Below are positions 26,601 to 39,500 of a stretch of 64,000 nucleotides of DNA, piece after piece (the first letter of the stretch is position 1; each line of letters starts with the position of its first letter). The notes beneath the pieces are model-generated. The model saw nothing but the letters and a program-made list of their open reading frames with translations, was not told the origin of the DNA and made no database searches. Source of the DNA: Atrichornis clamosus (lineage: Eukaryota > Chordata > Aves > Passeriformes > Menuridae); assembly GCA_013400975.1 (NCBI GenBank), contig WBMZ01004774.1, forward strand, positions 400,001 to 464,000, in the 5' to 3' direction. The position numbers and the translations under genes were made by a program.

Positions 26601-27529
26601 TGAAAGTAGATCATTACAGATGAGGTAAGTGTCATTTGGAGAAAGATCTGGGCATTCGTAGCTCTCCAAATTTTATGTAACTGATAAACTTTGAATCTTG
26701 AGTTACGATGAGCTGTGCTTGTTTGCAAGTTTAAAAAATTCAGGATGAGCCTTTAACTGTCAAGATCTTATTTCTATCCCTTTAAAACATTTCAAAAAAT
26801 CAGTTAAGATAGTATTTTAGTCCTTTTCTGTTGATTGTGTTATTTTCCTTATGTCTGATTTTTCTTACAAGATACAAAAAATGTACATTGTATATATGCA
26901 CTCATATATGCTTTTTTAATAGAATTTTTAATAGTCAATAAGAAATTTATGGCAGGGATTCTCACTTTTGCAATCTAATACTTAAAATGAAGGATTTTAG
27001 TTCTTTTAAGAAATTTTAATTTTTAATTATTTCTTGGGGATCTGGTTGTATTTTAATTTACATGCATCTATGCATATGTGCATTATTATGTTCCCTTTTG
27101 ACTATAGTAATTTGATTACGTCTTGCTGAATTTTCTTTTTTAAGAATCTTCATGGTATTGTTTGCTTTATTCTAACAACATTTTTGAACGATCCCATCTG
27201 AAACAGGGTTCTTTCTCAGAGAAGCTGATGAGTCTTAGCTCTGTCTCCAGCAGACACTTTTTAAGACCTCAGTGAAATTTCAGAAACTTTATTATTGTAC
27301 CTTCTCCCTGTGTATTGCATGTGACAAACTTCTTTTCTCACTTCCAAATGCTTGAGGTTTCTATTACATTGAAATGGGATAACTAGGTTAACTGTTTCTC
27401 AGCTGCTATAAATTTTTTCTCTTAAGTTACAGCATCCACCACATTCTGATACGAGTTTTGAAGAGCATAGTAGGTAGGATCCCCATTTCATTGATGTAAT
27501 GAGAAAGTTGATCCTCTAAGGACAGACTG

Positions 27530-27720
27530 GAACAATGCATTTAATACTCTTCAATTTAATTTACTCAATATCACAATTAATACAATTAAGGTCACTTGAA
27601 ATGAAACTATTAACAAATTGGGTAATTTACTTTAACAATGTCAGTGTGTTCTCACAATTACATTTGCTTTAATTAGTGTACAAGCTATTATTTAATAGCA
27701 TACTTCACATAGTAAAATGT
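27530..27720. promoter_or_regulatory. Candidate conserved non-coding element (homeodomain-site-rich)
   Basis: This stretch is dense in TAAT/ATTA cores (for example cacaattaatacaattaag) and includes a TCACTTGA site resembling an NKX2 motif. It is complex AT-rich sequence without simple repeats, the composition often seen in vertebrate developmental enhancers. Conservation cannot be tested here, so this is a suggestion only. Confidence 0.25.
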
Positions 27721-29714
27721 AATGTGTTCTTTGTTCTTAATATAAGAAAAGGGGAAACCTTTAATGGGTCAGAGTGTTTTGGATTTGGTGTATGGGGGGA
27801 TATATTTCATGTGTAAAGGCTATAGTTGGTGGTGAGGACAGAGAAGGCTGATGTTGTTGGAAGGACAAAGATAACTGCTGGAGTGTGTGACTGAAATTAA
27901 TCCAGTTGAGGCAGATAAGTTCCCCACCTCATACTTACCATTGCATCCCTCCTGATTCTCGAGGCTTAAGAGATGGTAAGAGAACATTCATATTTGTATT
28001 TTGACCATATTCTGTGTGTTTTCATTGCTTGTCTTTGGACAATTATGCTACTCTGGTGTTAACGTTGTAACCCTGATCACTAGAAAGTATTTCCATGGAG
28101 AACTATACCTTAGGTGAAATTTGAGATACCTGGTTTATATTAGTGTCATACAGAAAACATGTAGAAAACAGTCAGGAATGAAGTAATAAAGTAAATGCTG
28201 CCTTTTCTGAACTAAGCAGGACCCAGGTGCTAGCAAATAATTTCCCCAAATCTTAAGTGTAATTCACATAGACTGTTTTGGTCTTAGGTATATCCTTTGA
28301 CATTCATTACAGCATTAAGTGAATTTTTGCTGTCAGAAAATTGTGATATCTTCTAATTGGTCCACAGCTATTCAGTTTTATGAGTTGGGTTTTTTTCCCT
28401 TACAAGCCCCTTCACTCAGGGATACAATGCTAGTGCAGATTGCCCTGTGTGGCCTTTATTTGCCTCCCATTTTTAGAGATCATTTCATTTAAAGGAAACA
28501 ACCACAGAGGTCTACATCTCTGTATGTGAGAAGTACTTCCTAGGTAAAAGCAATTGAGAATGCAAATACAGTGAGTTCTTGAAGGTTTATTATTTTCTTA
28601 TCAAATATTTTTCGATAGCGTATTGTATGACGTCATGTGTGTCACATAATGTGTGTTCTTTCATCTTCTCTCCAGGGAGAGACATGTACATGAAGTAGAG
28701 CATTGTGTTTTAAGAGTCCTTTTAAATATGCATACTACTTTGTGTTTTCATTAAAAAGACAAGATTGGAACAGAGAACCTCTTTGCATTATACTGGAGTA
28801 GAAGAGCTGAGAGCTGTGATTGTTCCATGCTACGGTTTACGCCAGTCCCTAAGAAAGCCGTCTCCTTCATGGTCGAGTTTTACCCTTCAGCCAGAAATCT
28901 TCAGTGTGCCTCACCTGCACAGTTCTTGCTAGTGGTCCTGCTCAAAACCTTTGTGCTTGGCCTCTTCATTACAGGCACAGGTATGCTGGAGGAGAAGGGG
29001 CTGTCCTCAGCCTGTTTCGCTTTGTATTGGATGAATAAAAGTAAGAATGGTTTTTGCATCTTCAAACGCCATATGCTAACATAACAAGCATTTTAATATT
29101 CATTTATTAATAATAACTGCTGTTTAGCTTGCTTTTAATTGAGCTGCAACAGGATTGTAGTGACAAAGGCTATTGGAGCAACACAGTGTGTCTTGAGCTA
29201 ACTCAGACTGTCACCAGCTCCTTCCCTACAACTCTTCATTTTTCTCATCTGTATCAGACATTTTTATTGAGATCAGTTAACAGAAAAGCTATGCATGTAT
29301 TTAATAAAGTTAGTTGAAAATAGCTATCACACAGTACAATTTTTACTTGAAAGACTCTATTTGTACAGGTGTTGACATGCTGCTTGTTAGAAATTTGCTG
29401 CTTGTGGGCCCTTTGGTTTCAGTGCCTTACTGCAAATTCGTATTTAGGAACTGCAGGAGTATTTTTAATTACTTCACCTGTGAGAGCAAATGTGAGTAGC
29501 TGCCATGGGCTTGTGAAATGCTGTCTTCCAGAGTTGGATTTTCCTCTCTTGGTAGATATGGGGTTTTTTGGTGGCTTCACATGAGTTGCACATTAATTCC
29601 AGTTTGGAGGTTACTCTGTGACATGGGTAACTGGCACAATCATCGTGTAGGGAAACGGCCTTCAGTGGTTGATATGGCAGATACTAGAGAAGACCTTTTG
29701 GACAGCAGTGTCTG

Positions 29715-29877
29715 TTCATAGAATGCTCTGGGTTGGAAGAGACCTTAAAGATCATCTGGTTTCAACCCCTCCACCATGGGCTGGGAACCTGCCACTAGAT
29801 CAGGTTGCCCAGGACCCCATCCAGCCTGGCCTTGAACACTTCCAGGGATGGGGCATCCACAGCTTCTCCGGGCACCC
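29715..29877 (-). mobile_element. CR1 LINE 3' end fragment, minus orientation
   Basis: The start ttcatagaatgctctgggtt followed by ggaagagaccttaaagatca is the reverse complement of the avian CR1 tail. The block continues with caacccctccaccatggg, ccagcctggccttgaacact and tccagggatggggcatccac, all typical of the CR1 3' region. It is truncated at its 5' side, near ctccgggcaccc, and inserted antisense to TBC1D5. Open frames over it are not genes. Confidence 0.93.
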
Positions 29878-31574
29878 ACGACTTCTCTTGATCTAAGTGA
29901 AATTAAAAAATGTTCATTTTAGAAGTTTCACTCTAAATCATTATATGAAAAAAAGATCATTCCCACTAATGAAACTGGCACAGTACCTTCGTCCAGTCAT
30001 CTAAGCTGGGAGTTTCCAATTCTTTCCAGATACAGCCCTGCCTGAATACTGGCACTAAATCACTTGTCAGCCTCATGTCATTCTTCTAGGAACTCCTTAT
30101 GACCCTACTTTGGGAAAGGCAGATTTGAGCTTTACTTTTTCTTTTCCTGTCTTTTCCCAAATCCAAATTAAAGATCAACTAGTTGGCTCTCGTCTTGCTT
30201 TCTAGTACACTTATAGCATAATACTTGTAGTATAAAGGGAAAGAACGCAAGTTGAATGAAAAAGAAATTTTAATATTTTTTAATAAATATTACATGCTTA
30301 GAGGACCTTAAAATGCCAAGAAGAAATTTCCATTTTAACTATAGTAACCTAATGAACAGAAAAATAAAACAGAATAATCTTTTTTAATACAACCTTTGTA
30401 AATGTAATTAAAAATGGTTTAAAACTAGTTCATTATAAGAAGTTATACAGAAGCTAACAATGAGAATAGAATAATTCTTTTGAATATTTTATTCAGAATT
30501 TACGCAAAAATATAATATGAAGGTTACTACCCATAAACACCTCACATATTAAGTGTTTCCGGGCAATGATCAAATTATGTTAAATGGCTATATCTCCTCC
30601 ATATGGAAAAGACAAATTCTCTTAATTTAAAAAACTTGAACTGTACACATTTGATTGTACTTGCGTATGTATAATAAAAGACTAGTAAATCAGAATTCTA
30701 GCTGAGGCCAGCATGATTGGTACAGGATAATAATTAAATGTCTGGTTTCACTTCTGTCCTGACGTACAGAAGATTGTAATTTACAAAGCAGTGTATGAAT
30801 TGTGTGCAGCTAGCTGGTGTTTCAGGCCTCTGTATCTGAGATTAAATGTATGTTAAAACATTTTTAAAGAGCTTAACTGTCACAAATTTGATTGAATTAG
30901 AAATTGATTGTTCTATATAACAGAAATATGTCCCTAAAGATGGGATCTTTCCTGTCTTTCATGTATGTGGACATTTATAAAGACCTGGAATTCCTTATTT
31001 TAAAAGGGGAGGATTTCAACCTACTTTCTCTGAAGTGATACTGCAAAGCTTCAATTTTAGGCTTTTGATTGACTAATAAGCCTTACTCTCTAGCCTTCAC
31101 GGTACCCAGGGCACTCCCTGTCCTTGTCCTCTTTGGACGTGCAAAACTCAGACACGTGGAAGGGGAGAGAAATAAAGCACCATCACATTTAAGTGGTAAG
31201 AAATTATCTCGTAAGATGTGTATTATTTATTGACAATCTGGCCTTTTAACAAAGAAAAATAGGCCTATGCTTAGGTTGCTACTGCAACAACTGAAACAGC
31301 TGATACTTTAATGAACAACATACTGAGGGCCATCCAGGACATAAGGCAAATTAAGCAGGTTACAAACTGCATATCTTCTGTTTAGGTATAGGAGATCTCC
31401 CCCGCTCTGACAATTAGCTCCACTGATCAGGCAAGCAGACAGACAGAAACAGAAGGAGGCCATTTGTATCAATTTGAGGAACAGAACTAGTAATGAAGTA
31501 AAATATCTGTACCAGGTAGTTTCACCTCCGCTTTGGAACAGATATTTCTAACTGCTGGTTTCAGCTTCTTAATA

Positions 31575-31596
31575 GAAAATAAATAAATAAATAAAC
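31575..31596. repeat. (AAAT)n microsatellite
   Basis: About five tandem copies of AAAT/AATA occur in aaaataaataaataaataa. Ordinary short tandem repeat. Confidence 0.75.
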
Positions 31597-33598
31597 ATGT
31601 GCTGTTAACAAAAGCTTATTTTCTGTTGTTTACAAATTGAGAGCAAAGGAATAATAATACTTCTAACCTAGAGGGTTTTTTTAAAAAAGAATAAAACATT
31701 TTCTGGACATACAAGCAAATGCGAATCTTGGTAACCTGACAGCTTTGTTTAAACATTGAATTTGAGTTTCCTTTCATGAAAATCTTTTCAAAGTACAGCA
31801 ATTCAGCTGTGAAAACCTGAATACATTAATGATGACAAAGAACCTCTGGAATGAGCCAACATTTGTTTTTGTTCTTTTACAACGTTTCCTGATGAATTGC
31901 ACATACAAAAGTGTTGGAGGTTATTTTAATTTTCTTTTCTTACTTTGATAATAAATGTCTCCACTGTTTACCTTTTTGGTTAAGGTACCTTATTATTAAT
32001 AATCAGCTTTAATTATTTATAGCAGAACGACTGTGAAAGATGTTTCTTTGATGTCGAAAAAGTCAGGGACCTGATCCTGACCCTATTAAAATTAATGGCT
32101 AGGTTCCAATTGACTGCAAAGGTAACAAGCCTGAGTGCCCTTATTGTCTAAGGGAAGCAGTCATGTAGCCCACGGTACTGGATTGTGGTTAGTTGGAGCT
32201 GCTGTTTTGGAAGTGCTCAGATTTCAAGCATTTGGTGTCAAGATTTGGCTGTGCAAAGGCAGAACGTGTATAACTGACTTGTAAAAGTCCCAGTCTTCAC
32301 ATTGCTCATAAGATACACAATAACTTAAAAAAAGGCTAAATATACAGGATAATAAGAGAACACCTTTCGCTCTAAACATGAGTGCTAAAATGGGGGGAGT
32401 AAGAGAAATGTGGATAACCTTTCTGCTTTTGTCTGTCTTTTTTCACAGTCAACAAAACAGCAAAGTAGCTCAAGTCTAAAGCAACGCTGGGTAAAGACCA
32501 TCATGTTTCACATGCATGTGTGCCAGCTTGGGACACACACAAATCTTACTTTGTTTCAGTGAGGTTTGTTTCTGACTATTTTAAGCTTCAGATGTATATG
32601 GATGTACACAAACACACTCTAGGACAAGACTGAACACTTCTGTCAGATCTAGAATATCTTTTAGTTATTAGTAAGTATCCTTGTTCAGTTTTTTGGTCAT
32701 GTTACATGTTTAGTTCACTGCATCAGTAATCATGTGACTGTAACATTTCAGCTGCAGTACAAATGACAGAAAAGGATATAGCAAATGAGATTTGTTTTCA
32801 CTATTTTTGACAACCACACAAGGTTATGACGCAGTTTGTGCTCCATGGCTTGATCTGCTTGAAAAGGGAAGCGGGACTTGGGATGTTTGTTTTGCTTCCA
32901 CGCACTTACCTCATCCTTTTAGAAGGTGTCATGTACCAATGAAATGGCGAAATTAATTCTCATAACTGCCACAGGAAGAAGATCTAGACCGTATGTTCTC
33001 ATGCAAAAAGAAATTTGAAGCTTTTGAAATGATACACCTCATTCATACAAAAGGTCTGTAGCAGGGCCAGGAACTCGACCCACATGCTCCAAGGTGCAGG
33101 ACACGGCCTCAGTGATGATGCCACCCTTCAGGTCTTTCTTTCAGCCAGTTTTTCTGAGGCAGGTAGCTAATTAACTAAAAAAAGTGTAACTTTGGTACAG
33201 AATACACACACACAACTTTTTCATGTTTTATATACAAACATAAGCATCTATCAATTCAGAAATTTCAACTAAAAGTGTTTTTGATAATGCAAGTGAAAAG
33301 TATTTTAGAAGATGTAGATCATTGTCACCTTTACAGTATTCTGAGTAATTAAATAAAATTAAAATGTTTTGATTATGTTAAACTATTCTCTGAACTTTGG
33401 TAAATGGTGGCTCAGTACAGATATACATGGGGGTTACTGTTAAAATATGATTTGGGTACAAGTCTGAGGAATACTACTCCACCTTAATGAACTAATTATC
33501 AAAGATGATTTATTTATGCTTATTTATTTCACAGTTTTGTATCTTAACATTGCCAGGTCCTGTCTTAGAGAGTTTCTCAAAGTAAGCACTACAGTGCT

Positions 33599-33680
33599 GT
33601 GGTTTAGTTGATGTGGTGATGTTCAGTCAAAGGCTGGGCTCGATGTTCTTGGAGGTCATTTACACCTTTAATGATGAACT
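33599..33680 (+). mobile_element. Degraded CR1 LINE 3' tail fragment
   Basis: The order gtggtttagttgatgtggtg, then ggctgggctcgatgttcttg and gaggtcatttacacctttaa, then atgatga follows the CR1 3' end (gtttagt, a GGTTGGACTTGATGATC-like block, GAGGTC, then a tail of short ATGATTCT-like units). It is diverged and short, so an old insertion. Confidence 0.7.
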
Positions 33681-36329
33681 CTAAATATCTTCTTTATGTA
33701 CAAACAGCTGGCAGTTAAATCTTTTGCATGGATACTGAAGTGATAAACAATAATACATAAACTCTGGGATAGGAAGACTATGCCCAAACTTTTTAACAAA
33801 CCCCATTCAGTTTAGTGAAACTGGAACCATCTAACCAATATATTAGCAAGTAGCCCCTATGATAAATTTCTCCAGTAAAATTCTGATATTCCATTGCAAA
33901 TTATTATTCTTGATCTTCCTAGAAGTTAAAAGGCACAAACTTCATCCAGATAAAGCTTTTATGGTGGTGATAATTCTTTTCTTCTGAGAAATTGGATTTG
34001 TAATGGAATCAATGATTTAACCTTAGGAAAAATGAACTGTATAGTGTTTCAGTATTAAGTGCAATTGAAGGGATAGATCATGTAACACATGTGCAAATGT
34101 GTTTGCAATGATGTGATAATGTTTTGAGTTTCATTATAAAGGGGTACGTTTATATATGTTAGCTGTAATTTTGGAAGATACCATTGTTGGTTTTGTTTCT
34201 TACAATTTGAAATATTTAAAGGGTGGAGCAATGAAACATAATCTGTCCATTATTGGGCATTTCTACTTTTCACACAGATGAATTCTCATTGAATTTGATT
34301 TGCTGACTGGTGGCCAGAACAGATGTTATCTTAATGGAGGAGAGAAGCATATGGAGCCACAGGGCCACCTCCAAACTTCTGTGACCCAATATTGGCTCAT
34401 TGTTTATTGAAGTATGAAAGAAAATACTTCTTTGCAAAAAGTTCAATTCTGAATTCTTACAGCTAGGTTGCCACAGCATTATTGGCTCACTGAGATTGAG
34501 ATTTTATTGCCACAAAAAGTGTAACATTAATTGTTGCTATTCTAGAAAAAAAAGAAAAAAAATTTAAAATAAAAGTACCCCAGGCAGATGGGCTTATGTC
34601 TTTTGGTTATTTGAACTTGAAAGTAAAAGGGCTGTAAATCAGAGTTTACACTGTGCCAAGCTTTGTTTTGGGGTTCTTGTGACAATAATAGTGAAAATAT
34701 ATGTTTGAAAAGTTCTAGAACTGACATTTTTCTGCAGAATTAAATTTGATGTATTTTTTAAATTTATATTTCTGATGAACAGATAACAGTTTTAGTTGTG
34801 GCATTTGCATGAACTAAAGTTACACCCCTGTAACTGTGCCATTAGAATAACTATTTGTTCAAGAAAAGATTTTTAGGTTTTTTTGTGAAACTAGTTTGTA
34901 ATATATGCCTCTCAGAAGCAACCTTCTGATTTGGAAAAGTACCATGTAAACACAGTATTAAATGCTCCTTTGTACTTTTAAAAAAGAACATATAAAGTCT
35001 GTATTAAATGGTCTTTGGTGCTTTCTCATATATTTAATCTTTACAGAAAAAAAACCCTTTATTTTTGTAAAAGCAACTGTAAGTGAAAACTACTGATTTA
35101 ATTCTGGACATGAAAAATATCCCGAGGATTTTTTTGTCTTGGAATTAATGTTATATTTATGATTCTACAAGTCCCTTAGATATTGCAAATTTAGGAAGAG
35201 ACTTGCAGGTTTTCTGTGATTTCAAAGACACTTACTCATATCTGTCATATTCAGTTTGAGATTCTTATGGAAAAATGAGCCTGCATTTGGAATTTGCATT
35301 GCTTAGCTAAAGATAGTTTTATTTTTCTGCGTGTTACTCTGTTCCTTGCTTAAGCTGTAGCTCAGAGCAGAACTTGGAAACTTTTGAACCTACTTAACTG
35401 ATAATAATTGCATTAAAAATATATTGCATATTAAGATAGGAAGTGGTGACATCTGAAAATCATGTAGTAAATTATGTGTACAGTGGTAATTTTCCATTAG
35501 CCTAATATAAGGAGCAGCTTACACTATGGATCCTACAGCATGGATGCTTGCTGCAAGAGAATAAAAATGAACAGTTACTTTATGATTCCTTCATGCTATA
35601 AACAAGTTAGGAAAAAAGACAAGATTATTGAGAAATGTTATTAATTCGATTTATGTAAGGTAATTTAAACCTTTGCAGATTGCAAGCGTTGGAAGATCAG
35701 CATGGATCTTTGTGAAAGGAGGAGAATTGTAGAAGTATCATGTTCAGCCACTTGCTATTGCCATTTCTGGCTTACCACCTAGAAATAGCCATTAAGGGCA
35801 CAACCCAGGCTACTGCAATGAAGTTTGTACATTTCATAATTTTTCCGTTTAGGTCTTTACTTTGACCATAAGTGATTTTCTGTTTATAAATTGACACCAC
35901 TTTGCATCAAAGATGATGAGTCAGTTGGGAGACTAACTTACTCTAGTAGTTCTCATTTATCAGTTGCTCTGAAGTCTCTATCTGGTTTCAATCTTGATGA
36001 AGTTAAGGCAAAGAACATTTTGAGGGCTTTGAATTGAGTCTGGTTGTTTTTCCTTTTGCAAACCATATGTCAGTGCTCCAAAGGTCTGTCTTGTAGCTGG
36101 TTAAAACAAAATAAAAACATCTATAAAAGGTCCCACTCTGATAGATATGTACTAATTTCAGGCAAAAATTCTTTTCATTTGGTGTTTATGAATTACACTT
36201 TTAAAACTTTGCCTAGAGGTAGGGAGGAGTGTTTCAAAAATCAGATGTTAAAGTAAAATGACTATAAAAACATGTAATCTTCTATTTTACTGTATTTCTT
36301 CTTCCGAATAAGTAATGCTCTAATAAAAA

Positions 36330-36560
36330 TTAAAGAGCAAGTTGCATTTCGAAGATCAGGTCATCGTAATTCATTGACATTAGGCCACATAACTGAATAA
36401 TGTCTTACTTCAGTGAAATACATCAAATGAGATCAACAATTATGACTCATAAACATGCCTCGCAGGCATAAAACAGCAGGGAATTAGCATGTGAGGCTGA
36501 TAAATATGCATGTAAATAAGCTCCCAAAGGAATAACATGGGTTTGATTGATAGGTTTAGA
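36330..36560. promoter_or_regulatory. Candidate conserved non-coding element / enhancer
   Basis: It contains a perfect AP-1 site TGACTCA at 36443-36449, a palindrome ATGCCT-CGC-AGGCAT at 36455-36469, and a POU/forkhead-like atgcatgtaaataag near 36506-36520, within non-repetitive sequence rich in AAT/ATT cores. Site clustering of this kind is common in vertebrate enhancers, and TBC1D5 introns adjoin the SATB1 gene desert in other vertebrates. Function is inferred, and conservation is untested. Confidence 0.3.
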
Positions 36561-39500
36561 ATTGGAACATATGTAAACCCCTTTATTCCTCATTCTGGTG
36601 TAGCTAAGTAAAGATGCGTTTTACTTGTTAAAAGTTTCAATAACTTTGTAAATCTTAATGCCACATCTGCTTTTGTGTGTGCAGGCACGTGTGAGTGTCA
36701 CTTGAGAGATTGATTGAATTGTCTACAGGGTAGATGCCCTCACACTAAGGCTGTCGTGGTGGCGTATGGATATTGGAGCGGTTGTGTGTGCATGCACATG
36801 GATACGTATTTGGGCACTGCATGGTAGAGGGTGTTGAGCAAAAGATTATTTTGGGGGTTGTTTTACTCAGAATTTACAGATTTTAAAGTTTGGTTCTCAA
36901 GTAGAAAACTGAGTTGTGAGTTTTGGTGTGTGCACCAGTATATTTATTTTTGCAAATACATTCTGCATTGAAGGTAATTACTATTTATATTACAGAAAGT
37001 CCCACAAGTGCTACTACATTTAAGAGCCTGGCAGTGATTCTTTATAAACTTCCTTTTTTTTTGGCATCTTACAGCTTGAGCTCTTATCTACAACTTCAAA
37101 GTACCTATCACAGCAGTATCTCTGTGTTGATCAGCACAAGTGTTTATGCTGTGCAGAGATTTACATCCCTATTGTTGGGAAAGTATAACATATATTTTGT
37201 TTATAAAACATTAATACTTTGCTTTGCCAAATACAGACCAATTGGTTGCCATTGTCATGTGGCCTGGTGTACATCTGCTTTATTACCACTCCCTGCTATT
37301 AGGCAATAAAAACTTTTCCAACTGATGCACACTTACTGATGTTGCATCAAGCTGTAATTATGCTAAAGTGATCTTAGACCAGTGGCAGGCAAGATGCAAA
37401 AACATTTTCAATGGTTTGAAGTGTGTATTGTCTGTAGAGTTTGGTTCTGGGTGGTTTATAGCTGAAATAGTCATTCAGAGAAATTGGAGATGGGGCTCCT
37501 ATCAGAGATCACAGTTGTTCGCATGTGTAAACCTCAATTCTGTCACACCTTCCTTTCCCTCAGAGATACCTTTCTGCAGAGATAAAGCTTCAGCAAAATG
37601 ACTTCCTTCTGTTTAGATTTATAGGGTAGCAGAGAATGTATTTTCCAGTTAAGATCAGTAAATTCAGGAGCTACTGCTTGGTTCTGAAAACCGGCTCTTT
37701 TTGCTGCTGAAAAATAAATAAACTTGTAGCACTTAGAGACATCACATCAAATCTCACATGGCTTCTCATGAAGCAATTTATAGCTACCTTGTATAATTTG
37801 TATAGAAATGTTAAGTTGATCCCTGCTCCAGCAGCATCAACGGCTTAACCCAGAATGTAACAGCCTGTGACACCAAGAAAAAGCAAACCCTGTATACAGA
37901 CTAGGGGAGGGGATTTTTCATAACAGAGCTGAATAAGCAGATTGCTATCAAGAACTCCGATGGACCATGTTTCTAGCTGCATAGCACTGTCCTTTTTCAC
38001 AGAGGATGCCTAGATATCTCTTGAGCCAACAGAAATAGAAAATAAACCACTTTTTTTTTTCCTAACAATGTGCCTTTTTTTTTTACACTCAGGGCCATGA
38101 CAGGCTGTCACTCAGTTTCAACTCCCCACAAGGAATGTCCTTGAATGGTTCAAGAGAAGCCAGAAAATAGTTGCTAAGTATTTTTTTTCATTCACCTCTA
38201 GAATTTTCCACATTTTCTCCAACATGTGTGAAGCCACTGGGAAATATGGTTAAATGAGTTAAGCAGACATCACCCATCTGTGCATCTCGGGGAAAATAAA
38301 AACAGTGCTGTCCCTCCGAGAGCTTTCTTGGTACATAACCAAAATCGGAAGAACAACCACACTCTGAAGCTAAACCTAGGCAAGGCTGTTGCAGGAAAAA
38401 AGGGAGGAGCACTTTGAAGGAACTGCTGCTTCTGGCTTATCCCAGTCTCGCTGGTGCATGGCCTTTGTGGAACGTAAGGTGGTCCTAGATGCCTGAAGGC
38501 TACTGGACAGCCGAGGAAACTTGACTGCACATCCTATTTGCTTCAGGCAGTGTTAAAAACCTGGCATTCAGCCTCAGCTCTGAATTTCAGTCCTCTCACA
38601 AGCCAAAACAATCACATTGCAGCCTCCCCCTTGTTTTTATAAATGTTTTATAATTTTAGATAGAAGGCATCACAAGAACCCTACTTTTGCTCAAGTCTTG
38701 ATTTACCCTTTAATATTGTTCATTGCAGCTCTTTCTACTACTCAAGTGATCCGTAATTTGTATCTCTCAAACGGTTCCCACTTGGATTTCTCATGCACTG
38801 AAAAGTCAGATGCCTGACATTACTGTGTAAAGTTAAGTGCTTGGGGTTAATGAGTGGCATTAAATTTTATGAGGTCATGTCCAGTAGATGTTAAAAGAAG
38901 CTTAAGGGAACTTTATCACTGATAGAAATTAACAGTTGGCACAAAAGAATGCCTGAGGGAGTTCAGTTCTAAGCAAAAATAAAATTGGTGGTATAAAAAC
39001 TAAAATATAGAGTGATTGTGATTAATCTAAACATTCTTTTTAGGTAATTGGTTACTTGTTGCAGTAAAAGAAATGAGACCTCACAGTTTGAAAGAATATT
39101 ATTGTATTTAGAAAGCAATTAATGTTTTTAGTCAAATAAAAAAAAATCTACATCACCTACAATATTTATATTCTTTCAGTAAACATATAACCTTTGGGGC
39201 TATATTTATCAAATAGTCAAGCCTCCACTTATTTACATTAGTTTTTTCTTTGGGCAAAATATGTTTTCCCTAGTGGAGTATGTTATTTTGTTTCATTAAA
39301 CCTTTATTTCTACTCACATGCATTGCTTATATTACAGACCAAATGAGTAAATTCTGTGTACTTAAGTCATCTAAGGTTTGTGTTTTTGGGTGACTGATGG
39401 ATGGCATGGAAATTCTGTTTCAAAAAGAAAATGGCTACATTAACTTATGGATAGATTTGTTTTGCATAATTATGTGGGGAACCATTGAGTAATTACACCA

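Noticed and set aside
28827..29084. 85-codon open frame with exon-like composition (ttacag followed by codons)
   Set aside because: No family match, and the TBC1D5 frame is already continuous between the two exons, so no coding exon is required here.
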